A stretch of 64,000 nucleotides of DNA from CAZSDU01 sp963662525 (GTDB lineage Bacteria > Bacteroidota > Bacteroidia > Bacteroidales > FEN-979), in contig OY759717.1 of NCBI GenBank assembly GCA_963662525.1, forward strand, positions 3,038,001 through 3,102,000, given 5' to 3'. Made by a program: the position numbers and the translations under genes. Below, piece by piece: positions 16,673 to 25,582 of the stretch (position 1 is its first letter; every line of letters begins with the position of its first letter). The notes under the pieces were generated by a model that was given only the letters and a program-made list of their open reading frames with translations, had not been told where the DNA came from and ran no database searches.

Positions 16673-19526
16673 TTTTCCCACTCTCCTTGATCGAACTTGA
16701 TTCAAACCGGTAGAAATAGAGACCGGAAAATGTTTCACCGGTGGAATTTCCCCTGCCATCCCAATCCAGGATATGCTGACCTGCATTCAGGCTCGTCCGG
16801 CAAATTTTTGCGACTGCTTGTCCATAGATATTATAGATAGTCAGATCAACCAATTCGGTGGCAGGCAGTACAAATTTAAAATGAACGATTCCCGAGGATG
16901 GGTTCGGATAAACGTTTACTTCATTTTTCGACTGAATATTTCCAGGAGAATCAGCAATACCGGTAAATAATGGCTTTGGCAGACGAACCGAAGTATAAAG
17001 CCTGTATTCTCCAGCTTTTAACGGTAAAGGATCAGCAGCATTAACTATGTTGAGTGAATCGCCGGAATAAAATTCATACCACATACCTGTTTGGGTGAAA
17101 TTGGGAACCACCTGCTGGCCGATAATGTCATAATTTCCTAAAATAGTTACATCCATACTGGTATGCCTCAGGTATATCCGCTTCACGGCAGAAGTAACAT
17201 CCAAAGTAAAATCCGTGGTACTGAATACCGGCTGATTCTTCTTCAATCCGATCAGGGCGGCAAAAACCTGTTCAGTATAATGTCTTCTCCACTGGTTATA
17301 ATAATCCCAGCGGATCGGCTTGGGTGCAAGGCGTGAATCGGAAGTGCCTGATGGGTAATTGATCGAATAATCATATCCGAGCTCTTCAAACTGCCACAGC
17401 ATTTTTGGGCCGGGTATTGAGAAGAAAAAGTTGGCGTTCAGTTCCATCCTCTTTAACGCCGTATTGGTATCCTTCGGATTATAGGCAGGCTGGGTTGCAT
17501 TCCCATAAGTGATGGTTTTAAACATGTTTCTTTCTTCGTCATGACTTTCCATGTAGGCAATGAGGTTGGGCTGAGCCCATCCTCGTTTTTGATAAGAGGC
17601 CCAGGACAGATCGGATTTAGTGCCCGTGTTATACCCCATGGCACCCTCAGCGTAAGAACCATTCATGTTTCCCCAGAGCATCATATTGTTTGCTGATAAA
17701 ACTGTTTCTTCTGAATTGTCGGCGAAATGTTCAAGAATAACATATGCATCTGGTTTTACCGCATGGATGACATCGGCGTAATTCTTCAGAATGTTGATCC
17801 GGCTGGCATCATACTGTCCCCAAAGGCTCACATTGTCCGGGTAAGAATTTTTTTGTGTGAATCCCTTGGAGAGATCAAAACGATAACCATCCACATGAAA
17901 TTCCTGAATCCAGTATCTGACCAGTCGTTCCATGTATGTTTTTGTATCGCTTGATTCATGGTTGAAATCATAACCGACATTATAAGGATGTTTTGGAATC
18001 TGATTGAACCAGGGATTATCTGGGGATGGTCTTTGCCCGCTGGCATCCCAGTAAAGTTGCACCAGGGGAGATTGTCCGAAATGATGATTACACACGATAT
18101 CTAAAATAACCGCGATCCCTTTGGCATGAGCGGCATCAATAAATTCTTTCAGACCGTTTTTAGTGCCATAATATTTATCCACGGCAAAGGAAAAATCAGG
18201 ATTATAGCCCCAGCTGATGTTCCCCTCAAATTCCATGACCGGCATCAGTTCAATGGCATTAACTCCAAGATTTTTCAGGTAATCAAGGGTATCGATCAGG
18301 GAAGGGTAATCATGTTTCGCGGTAAAATCTCTGATCAGTAATTCATAGATCACCAGGTCAGTCACAGCCGGAGGGACAAATGAAGCGGTACTCCAGGGAT
18401 AGGGATCCTGGCCGGTCTGCAGGTAAGTGGCCACGCCACTGGCCTTTCCGCTGGGGTAAGGCAATAATCCGGGATAGGTGGATGGACTGATATACACATC
18501 ATTCCAATCACTGACCTTGTCGGCATAGGGATCGCCAATCTGGATATTGCCATCCACCAGGTATTGAAAAATATACTCCTGCTTTGGAATCAGGTTATCA
18601 ATCTGAAGCCAGTATCTTTCTCCATCGGGAGTCAGGTTCATATAATAGCCGGAATCAACCTTCCAGTCATTAAAATCGCCAAGTACAAAGGCGTTATTTT
18701 TTTTCGGTGCATAAAGGCATAAAACAACGGAATGCCCGTTCAGATAATTAATCCCGTCGATGGTACCTGAAGGAAGCGCTGCAATATGCGGAGAAGGGAT
18801 TATGGTATATGAAAAGGAGTCTGCTGCATAAGCGGTATCATTTTCAGCTAAAATTTTGACCCAGCGTTTAACCCAGTTTTGCCCGAAATTATCAGCCAGG
18901 ATGGTATCGGTGATATATTGTCCTGCAACAGTCTTAATGGGCGTACTATGAATGATAATTTTAAGCGAATCTGCCAGGGGACTGATTGCCGAAACGATGA
19001 TGGTATCTGATTGATGAAGATAAAGCTCTTTGGATGCCGGAAGGATGATATTGACGCTGGTTTTTGATGGGTAAACATCAGCAAAAATATCTCCTCCATC
19101 TGCATTGCGTCCCACTTTGCTGCCATCTGAATTACGAAATACAAATGCCATTCTTAAAATGCTCTCGGAGGATGGCACTGCATAATAGCTTCGGATACCG
19201 GGTTTAATCTTCAGTTGATACAGGTTGTTTCCCAGTGGCGTCAGCATTGCTTTTGGCAGGTTTTCTGACCACCCGGCCACCACATATTTCCAATCCGTCG
19301 GACTGGTGCTCAGGTTGGTAATGACTCCGGTATGCGCATAAATAGGGGGAGGAACATCTTTTAATTCGGCATTTCCCAGGGCAGCATTAAAAATTATAGT
19401 CACCGAATCTGAATCAACCGGAAATACGGGAGAAGTCGTGATCACCTGGGCTTTAAGAAATCCTGAAGTACAAACAATCGCGGAGCATAAAAGGACAGGT
19501 CGGAATAATTTCTTTACCTTGATCAT
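16644..19526 (-). CDS. secreted GH13 alpha-amylase with T9SS sorting domain
   Basis: A 960-residue secreted amylase. After a signal peptide (to about residue 26, FLKAQ) comes an N-terminal beta domain of the kind seen with SusE-like or starch-binding modules. An AMPK/CBM48-like module (FVLGDFNDWKVDSGYYM, near 290) precedes the GH13 catalytic barrel from about residue 390. Catalytic residues are visible in DGYRFDLSKGF (nucleophile Asp), VILEHFAD (acid/base Glu) and MESHDEER (third Asp). The C-terminus, from VNVYPNPSSG to KIIQGSKIIP, is a type A T9SS sorting domain. The enzyme is therefore expected on the cell surface or in the medium, cutting starch or glycogen. It is divergent from susC (189 nt) and convergent with the gene at 15194. 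Confidence 0.92.
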   Translation of the reverse strand: MIKVKKLFRPVLLCSAIVCTSGFLKAQVITTSPVFPVDSDSVTIIFNAALGNAELKDVPPPIYAHTGVITNLSTSPTDWKYVVAGWSENLPKAMLTPLGNNLYQLKIKPGIRSYYAVPSSESILRMAFVFRNSDGSKVGRNADGGDIFADVYPSKTSVNIILPASKELYLHQSDTIIVSAISPLADSLKIIIHSTPIKTVAGQYITDTILADNFGQNWVKRWVKILAENDTAYAADSFSYTIIPSPHIAALPSGTIDGINYLNGHSVVLCLYAPKKNNAFVLGDFNDWKVDSGYYMNLTPDGERYWLQIDNLIPKQEYIFQYLVDGNIQIGDPYADKVSDWNDVYISPSTYPGLLPYPSGKASGVATYLQTGQDPYPWSTASFVPPAVTDLVIYELLIRDFTAKHDYPSLIDTLDYLKNLGVNAIELMPVMEFEGNISWGYNPDFSFAVDKYYGTKNGLKEFIDAAHAKGIAVILDIVCNHHFGQSPLVQLYWDASGQRPSPDNPWFNQIPKHPYNVGYDFNHESSDTKTYMERLVRYWIQEFHVDGYRFDLSKGFTQKNSYPDNVSLWGQYDASRINILKNYADVIHAVKPDAYVILEHFADNSEETVLSANNMMLWGNMNGSYAEGAMGYNTGTKSDLSWASYQKRGWAQPNLIAYMESHDEERNMFKTITYGNATQPAYNPKDTNTALKRMELNANFFFSIPGPKMLWQFEELGYDYSINYPSGTSDSRLAPKPIRWDYYNQWRRHYTEQVFAALIGLKKNQPVFSTTDFTLDVTSAVKRIYLRHTSMDVTILGNYDIIGQQVVPNFTQTGMWYEFYSGDSLNIVNAADPLPLKAGEYRLYTSVRLPKPLFTGIADSPGNIQSKNEVNVYPNPSSGIVHFKFVLPATELVDLTIYNIYGQAVAKICRTSLNAGQHILDWDGRGNSTGETFSGLYFYRFESSSIKESGKIIQGSKIIP

Positions 19527-19542
19527 ACATTTTTATTTGTAA

Positions 19543-19550
19543 CAAATTTA
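19543..19550 (-). promoter_or_regulatory. candidate -7 box of the T9SS amylase gene
   Basis: On the minus strand TAAATTTG (19550-19543) matches TAnnTTTG. It lies 16 nt upstream of the ATG at 19526. No good -33 element is seen. The 189-nt divergent gap also holds TATTTTTA (19646-19653), a poorer candidate for susC. Confidence 0.35.
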
Positions 19551-19715
19551 CGTATTAATCAGACTCATTCCTGTGTTTGCCGTAAAAGAACCAATGTATT
19601 TCCGCATAAATTATTGTCAAAATTAGCTTGGTATTAATTTTTTATTATTTTTACACTGTGATTAATAGTTTAGTTGATCAATTAACAGAATGTTTAACCT
19701 TTAGAAATTAACTCT

Positions 19716-22712
19716 ATGAAGAAACGAGTACTTTGGTTGCGTTTTCTGTTTCTTTTAGTCGCCCTTGCATTTGCATCGGTGATTTATGCACAGGAAGTAA
19801 CTGTGAATGGGAAAGTGACAGATGCTGCAGACGGCAGTTCAATACCCGGGGTTACCATAGTGGTCAAGAATACCACAAGGGGTACCGTGACGGATATTGA
19901 TGGGAATTATACAATTAAAGTAAGTCCGGGAGACATCCTGGTTTTTTCTTATGTTGGCTATCAGTCTCAGGAGAAAACCTTTGCCGGAGAAAAAAAGATC
20001 AATGTAGTGCTTGCAACGGCGGTTAGCAGCCTGAATGAAGTAGTGGTGATCGGATACGGAAGCGTAAAAAAATCAGATGCTACAGGATCCGTTACGGCAA
20101 TAGACAAAAAAAGTTTTAACCAGGGAAATATTTCTTCTCCCCAACAGCTGATTATCGGAAAAATCCCCGGGGTTCAGGTAACCACCCTTGGTGGTGCTCC
20201 TGGTGGAGATGCTGTTATCCGGATCCGGGGCGGTTCTTCTCTTAACGCATCTAACGATCCATTGGTCGTCATTGATGGAGTACCTGTTGACAACACGGCA
20301 ACCGCAGGGGCCAGGGGAAGTCTGAGTATGATCAATCCCGACGATATTGATACCTATACCGTATTGAAAGATGCCTCGGCAACAGCCATCTACGGATCAC
20401 GTGCATCCAATGGGGTTATTATCATCACTACTAAAAAAGGAGTTCCGGGTTCAAAGAAATTTGGAGTGGAATATTCAGGTAATGTTTCCGTTGCAACCGT
20501 TCCCCGCACCATCAACGTTCTTGGTGCCGATGAATTCCGCAGCCTGGTGAAAGAGCGTTATGCCGGAAATGATGCCGTTCTGAATTTACTGGATTCCGTT
20601 CATAGTACAAACTGGCAGAATGAAATTTTCAGGTCTGCCATCAGTACCGATCATAACCTGGCCTTTACCGGTGCTATAAGTACGATGCCTTACCGTGTTT
20701 CGGTCGGCTATATGTACCAGGATGGTATCCTGAAAACCGATAATATGAGCAGAACATCCGTTGGATTGAACCTGAATCCTACTTTCTTTAAGAATTATCT
20801 CAAGGTCAATTTAAATGCAAAATATCTCTATGAAAAGAACCATTTTGCAGATAACGGAGCCATCGGGGCCGCCATTGCTTTTGATCCTACCAAGCCAGTG
20901 GATGAGTATCGCGACCTTGGAAAGCATTTTTATGGTGGTTATTGGGCCTGGCTTCAGCCGGGTGATACCACTCCGGTCGGACAGGCTACTGCAAACCCCG
21001 TAGCTTTGCTGCAACTGAGAGATGATAATTCAAAAGTCAACCGCTTCCTGGGTAACCTGCAGCTTGATTATAAACTTCATTTCTTTCCCGACTTGCGGGC
21101 GGTGTTAAACCTCGGAATTGACTACTCTAAAAGTAAAGGTACGGTATATGTTCCTGAATATGCCAGTTGGGCATACTCCAATAAAGGAACTGACAATACC
21201 TATGGTCAGACAAAAAACAACAAGGTTCTCGACTTTTATTTGAACTATGTGAAAGAGGTGAAATCCATCAAAAGCAAATTTGATGTCATGGTCGGTTATT
21301 CCTGGCAGCATTTTTATTTTGAAGCCAACAATCACAACAGCAATGTGCCTCATGATTCTTTACGTACCAATGATGTGACTGCCAAAAGAGAGTATTACCT
21401 GGTATCTTTCTACGGACGTTTGAATTACACCCTTTTTAACCGGTATTTACTTACCGTTACGGTACGTGATGACGGTTCTTCGAAATTTTCCAAGAGTACC
21501 CGTTGGGGTCTGTTCCCCTCCGCTGCCCTGGCCTGGAAAATCAATGATGAGGTTTTCCTGAGAAATTCCAAAGTGATATCTCAGCTGAAATTAAGAGTCG
21601 GCTGGGGAAAGACCGGACAGCAGGATCTTGGCGACAACTGGTATCCATCTCTGGCAACTTATACTTCCAGCGATCAGTACGCACAATACCAATTCGGCAA
21701 TGTATTTTATTATACACTCCGCGCCAATGCATACGATGCCGGACTGAAATGGGAAACGACTACAACGACCAACTTCGGACTTGATTTTGGATTCATTAAC
21801 GACAGGATCACCGGATCAGTGGATTATTATATCCGGAAAACATCCGATATGTTATGCTATGTTCCTGTACCCGCCGGGACCAATCTTTCCAATTATGTAT
21901 GGACCAACATCGGTGACATGCAGAACAAAGGCTGGGAATTCAACCTTGGTTTAAAACCGATTGTTACCAAAGACTGGAAATGGGATTTCAACTTCAATGC
22001 CACCATCAACAAAAATGAGATCACCAAACTTACGATGTATGATGATACTACCTATGCCGGGATCCCTGTTGGAGGGATCAGCGGTGGTGTTGGAAATACC
22101 GTTCAGATCCAGAGCGTTGGTTATGCCATGAACTCTTTTTATGTTTTCCAGCAGGTATATGACGTCAATGGAAAACCCATTGAAGGCATGTATGTTGACA
22201 GGAATAATGACGGTAAAATTACCGATGCCGACCGTTACCATTATAAGAGTGCAAATGCCACCTCAACTTATGGAGTTTCAACTACTTTAGCTTATAAAAA
22301 AGTGAGCCTTTCAGCGGCTGGTCATGCAGCAGTTGGTAACTATGTGTATAATAACATTTCCTCAAACCGGGGAGTATATTCAAACCTATATCGTCCGGAA
22401 GGCCCCTATCTGAGTAATGTTACATCCGATGTTTTTGATGTTAATTTCACAAACTTTCAATACCTGTCGGATTATTATGTACAGAATGCCTCCTACTTTA
22501 AACTCGATTACCTGACGATTGCTTATGATTTTGGTAATCTGATCAAAAACACCGCTAACCTGCGCCTCTCCTTTACCGTGAATAATGTATTCACCATCAC
22601 CAATTACAAAGGACTCGATCCCGAGGTGAACCTTGGTTCAACGGTGGGTATCGACAATAATATGTATCCCCGGTCAAGGGTGTTTGTTTTGGGTGTAAAT
22701 CTTTCATTCTAA
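19716..22712 (+). CDS. susC: SusC-like TonB-dependent outer-membrane transporter
   Basis: A 998-residue TonB-dependent transporter of the SusC/RagA family. It has a signal peptide ending at VIYAQ and a carboxypeptidase-regulatory-like N-terminal domain (VNGKVTDAADGSSIPGVTI ... DGNYTIKV). A TonB-box/plug region follows, with LNEVVVIGYGSVKKSDATGS, VIRIRGGSSLNASNDPLVVI and LKDASATAIYGSRASNGV. A C-terminal barrel ends in VLGVNLSF. It forms the channel that takes up oligosaccharides captured by the SusD lid. Placement before SusD- and SusE-like genes and among GH13 enzymes indicates starch or maltodextrin as substrate. It heads a susCDE operon closed by the terminator at 25499. Confidence 0.95.
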   Translation: MKKRVLWLRFLFLLVALAFASVIYAQEVTVNGKVTDAADGSSIPGVTIVVKNTTRGTVTDIDGNYTIKVSPGDILVFSYVGYQSQEKTFAGEKKINVVLATAVSSLNEVVVIGYGSVKKSDATGSVTAIDKKSFNQGNISSPQQLIIGKIPGVQVTTLGGAPGGDAVIRIRGGSSLNASNDPLVVIDGVPVDNTATAGARGSLSMINPDDIDTYTVLKDASATAIYGSRASNGVIIITTKKGVPGSKKFGVEYSGNVSVATVPRTINVLGADEFRSLVKERYAGNDAVLNLLDSVHSTNWQNEIFRSAISTDHNLAFTGAISTMPYRVSVGYMYQDGILKTDNMSRTSVGLNLNPTFFKNYLKVNLNAKYLYEKNHFADNGAIGAAIAFDPTKPVDEYRDLGKHFYGGYWAWLQPGDTTPVGQATANPVALLQLRDDNSKVNRFLGNLQLDYKLHFFPDLRAVLNLGIDYSKSKGTVYVPEYASWAYSNKGTDNTYGQTKNNKVLDFYLNYVKEVKSIKSKFDVMVGYSWQHFYFEANNHNSNVPHDSLRTNDVTAKREYYLVSFYGRLNYTLFNRYLLTVTVRDDGSSKFSKSTRWGLFPSAALAWKINDEVFLRNSKVISQLKLRVGWGKTGQQDLGDNWYPSLATYTSSDQYAQYQFGNVFYYTLRANAYDAGLKWETTTTTNFGLDFGFINDRITGSVDYYIRKTSDMLCYVPVPAGTNLSNYVWTNIGDMQNKGWEFNLGLKPIVTKDWKWDFNFNATINKNEITKLTMYDDTTYAGIPVGGISGGVGNTVQIQSVGYAMNSFYVFQQVYDVNGKPIEGMYVDRNNDGKITDADRYHYKSANATSTYGVSTTLAYKKVSLSAAGHAAVGNYVYNNISSNRGVYSNLYRPEGPYLSNVTSDVFDVNFTNFQYLSDYYVQNASYFKLDYLTIAYDFGNLIKNTANLRLSFTVNNVFTITNYKGLDPEVNLGSTVGIDNNMYPRSRVFVLGVNLSF

Positions 22713-22730
22713 CGCTAAAAATTTATAAAA

Positions 22731-24311
22731 ATGAAACGAATATATAAGATAACATTCATGGTTCTGGCAACAACCTTGTTTTTCTCCTCCTGTGTCAAGG
22801 ATCTGGATACGTTGCCGATTGACCCGCGCGATATGACTCCCAACAATGTTTATACTTCTGCTGCTGGTTATAAACAGGTCCTGGCTAAAGTTTATGCTGG
22901 CTTGGCAGTGACAGGACAGCAAGGTGCTGCCGGAAATAATGATATCAGTGGTATTGATGAAGGATTTAGCCAATATCTTCGTATGTATTGGTACCATCAG
23001 GAATTATCTACCGATGAAGCAGTAGTTTCCTGGAATGATAACTCTATCAGGGATTTTCATTCACAGACCTGGGGCTCGGGAGGTCAATTTATTGGAGCCA
23101 TGTACTACAGGATTTTCTTCGAGATAACACAGTGTAATGAGTTTATCCGTGAATCTTCAGAAAGTAAGCTCAATGAGCGCGGAATCAGTGATGCCGACAG
23201 ACTTGAAATTGCAAAATACCGTTCAGAAGCCCGCTTTATGAGAGCTCTCAGCTACTATCATGCCCTGGATCTTTTTGGGAATGTTCCTTTTGTTACGGAA
23301 GAAGATGCCCCTGGTAAATTCTTCCCGAAACAAATCAAACGCGATGCCCTCTTTGCTTATATTGAATCAGAGCTCCTTGCCATCGAGCCATTGGTCGCCG
23401 CTGCCAGAACGAATGAATATGGCAGGGCAGATCAGGGAGCCGTATGGACCTTACTGGCAAAACTTTACCTGAATGCAGAGGTTTACACGGGTCAGAATAA
23501 GTACACGGAATGTATCACTTATTGCAATAAAGTGATCAATGCCGGCTATGTTTTGTCACCGGAATATAATCACCTTTTTCTGGCCGATAATTATTTCAAC
23601 CCCGAAGTTATTTTCAGCATCAACTTCGATGGGCTGAAGACCCGCACCTGGGGTGGAACAACATTTATCATCAGCGCAGCAGTTGGCGGAAGTATGGTTC
23701 CTGCCGATTTTGGACTCAACAGCGGATGGGGTGGTACCCGTACTACAAGTGCACTTGTTCTTAAATTTGATACGATCAAGGATCATCGTGCCATGTTCTG
23801 GACCGACGAGCAGCACCTTGAAATCAATGATGTTGGCATGTTTAATGATGGTTATGCCATCACAAAATTCAGGAATGTGACCAGTACAGGAGCTGCCGGC
23901 TCAGATCTGACCTATTGCGATACAGATTTTCCATTATTCCGGCTGGCTGATGTCAACCTGATGTATGCTGAAGCAGTGTTAAGAGGAGGCGGAGGCGGAG
24001 ATGCAGGAACGGCATTAATCTATGTTAATGACATCAGGACGAGGGCATATGGCAATGAAAGTGGTAATATTTCTGCGGCTCAGCTGACCCTGAATTTTAT
24101 CCTGGATGAAAGAGCCCGTGAATTATACTGGGAAGGACACAGAAGAACTGACCTGATCCGTTATGGCAGTTTTAGTCAGAGTACCTATGTATGGCCCTGG
24201 AAAGGCGGTGTTAAGGAAGGCATTTCAACTGCTGCCACTTATAATCTTTATCCCTTGCCATCCTCGGATGTCTCAGCGAATGCTAACCTGGTACAAAATC
24301 CTGGATATTAA
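22731..24311 (+). CDS. susD: SusD-like starch-binding outer-membrane lipoprotein
   Basis: A 526-residue RagB/SusD family lipoprotein. The lipobox is LFFSSC with Cys21. The N-terminal SusD-like domain contains NVYTSAAGYKQVLAKVYAGL and the helical TPR-type core RSEARFMRALSYYHALDLFG. The C-terminal RagB/SusD part includes FPLFRLADVNLMYAEAVLRG and LDERARELYWEGHRRTDLIR, both characteristic. It sits on SusC as a lid and binds the polysaccharide. Aromatic residues such as those in MYWYHQ and TWGSGGQF could line the ligand site; this is inference. It starts 18 nt after susC and precedes the SusE-like gene by 19 nt. Confidence 0.95.
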   Translation: MKRIYKITFMVLATTLFFSSCVKDLDTLPIDPRDMTPNNVYTSAAGYKQVLAKVYAGLAVTGQQGAAGNNDISGIDEGFSQYLRMYWYHQELSTDEAVVSWNDNSIRDFHSQTWGSGGQFIGAMYYRIFFEITQCNEFIRESSESKLNERGISDADRLEIAKYRSEARFMRALSYYHALDLFGNVPFVTEEDAPGKFFPKQIKRDALFAYIESELLAIEPLVAAARTNEYGRADQGAVWTLLAKLYLNAEVYTGQNKYTECITYCNKVINAGYVLSPEYNHLFLADNYFNPEVIFSINFDGLKTRTWGGTTFIISAAVGGSMVPADFGLNSGWGGTRTTSALVLKFDTIKDHRAMFWTDEQHLEINDVGMFNDGYAITKFRNVTSTGAAGSDLTYCDTDFPLFRLADVNLMYAEAVLRGGGGGDAGTALIYVNDIRTRAYGNESGNISAAQLTLNFILDERARELYWEGHRRTDLIRYGSFSQSTYVWPWKGGVKEGISTAATYNLYPLPSSDVSANANLVQNPGY

Positions 24312-24330
24312 TATATAAAACCAAGATACA

Positions 24331-25458
24331 ATGAAAAAGATAACAATATTAATTTTGGCAATTGGTTTAATCGGCCTGTTTTCCTGTAAAAAAGATGAAA
24401 CACAAGCTGTGTTGACCAATTACAATGCTGCCCAATTACTCACTCCACCGCCATCCTCAGCTTATGTCCTGACCAAGGTAAGAGCTGACTCCGTGATGGC
24501 TGTATTTACATGGACAGCAGCTACCTACGATCCTTCAAACCTGGTTCCTCCGGTATATTCTATCGAAATGGATACGATTGGAAATGATTTCGGATCTCCT
24601 AAAGTGATTTTTAACGGGGCCGGACTGACCATGTCTATCACAGAAGGTGCGATGAATTCACATGTGCTGGGAACTTTTAAAGGAGTTCCCGATAGTGTCG
24701 GGATGTTTGAGTTCAGAGTTAAAACCCAGCTTTCAGGAACCGGCGAAGCAGCAACCAAATATTCTGACCCGATAATTATGGCAATCACTCCTTACAATGA
24801 TGTGGTGGTTTTGTCGCCAATTTATTTACTTGGAGATGGTACTTCTGCAGGATGGGATAATACCAAGGCATTGGAAATGACTCATATCGGAGATAGCGGG
24901 AAATATGTAATCGTTGAGCATTTGCTGGCAACAAAAATGATCAAGTTCATTGCCGGCCTGGGTGCCTGGGCTCCCCAATGGGGAACGGATGCCAGCGGAA
25001 CACCGACCAATGGCAATCTGGTTTACCGCCCGGACGAATCCGTACCGGATCCTCTTGCTATTCCGACTGCAGATGTTGAAGGCGATTATTGGATCATGGC
25101 CGATACAGCAAACCTGCTATACGAAGTTTCCCTGACCTCTTCTGAATTATTCCTCGTAGGTAGTGCAACTACTGCCGGCTGGACACCTGCCAATGGTATC
25201 GCGTTTACCAAGGTTTCTCCGGGTATCTTTACACTTACCACCACCCTGACTGCCGGCGGAATGAAATTACTGGAAACGACTACCGGATGGGCTCCGCAAT
25301 GGGGTACTGATGCTACCGGTACCGGTGATGGCGGCCCACTGTTCTACAGACTAACAGAGAGTGTTCCTGATCCGGCTGAAATTCCTTCACCCGGGGCAGG
25401 TACCTATACCATCAATGTCAACCTGGCTACCAAGACTTATACCATAGTTTCGAAATAG
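24331..25458 (+). CDS. susE: SusE/SusF-like surface starch-binding lipoprotein
   Basis: A 375-residue lipoprotein with lipobox GLFSC (Cys19). The N-terminal Ig-like SusE domain spans about residues 25-155. Two similar C-terminal carbohydrate-binding modules follow: VLSPIYLLGDGTSAGWDNTK and LFLVGSATTAGWTPANG, each with a WAPQWGTDA motif (near 210 and 315). The paired aromatic motifs fit the starch-binding sites of SusE/SusF modules. It should sit on the cell surface beside SusCD and help hold starch. Length matches SusE (two binding modules) rather than SusF (three). Last gene of the operon before a strong terminator. Confidence 0.9.
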   Translation: MKKITILILAIGLIGLFSCKKDETQAVLTNYNAAQLLTPPPSSAYVLTKVRADSVMAVFTWTAATYDPSNLVPPVYSIEMDTIGNDFGSPKVIFNGAGLTMSITEGAMNSHVLGTFKGVPDSVGMFEFRVKTQLSGTGEAATKYSDPIIMAITPYNDVVVLSPIYLLGDGTSAGWDNTKALEMTHIGDSGKYVIVEHLLATKMIKFIAGLGAWAPQWGTDASGTPTNGNLVYRPDESVPDPLAIPTADVEGDYWIMADTANLLYEVSLTSSELFLVGSATTAGWTPANGIAFTKVSPGIFTLTTTLTAGGMKLLETTTGWAPQWGTDATGTGDGGPLFYRLTESVPDPAEIPSPGAGTYTINVNLATKTYTIVSK

Positions 25459-25498
25459 CGCCTTTGGGTTGCGATTATTAAATTCATTATTGACTATG

Positions 25499-25530
25499 GA
25501 AGCCGTCTCTCAAGGACGGCTTCTTTTTTC
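25499..25530 (+). terminator. intrinsic terminator after susCDE
   Basis: A 9-bp perfect stem GAAGCCGTC / GACGGCTTC with a 7-nt loop (TCTCAAG) is followed by six T residues. It lies 40 nt after the SusE-like stop codon and separates the operon from the GH2 gene. Confidence 0.85.
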
Positions 25531-25582
25531 TATCAATAAATGAAATTGTTCGTATTTTTATTTTCAAATTGAAAGGAGAAAT

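Noticed and set aside
19646..19653. TATTTTTA as the susC promoter box
   Set aside because: The last base deviates from TAnnTTTG and no -33 element has proper spacing, so it was only mentioned, not called.
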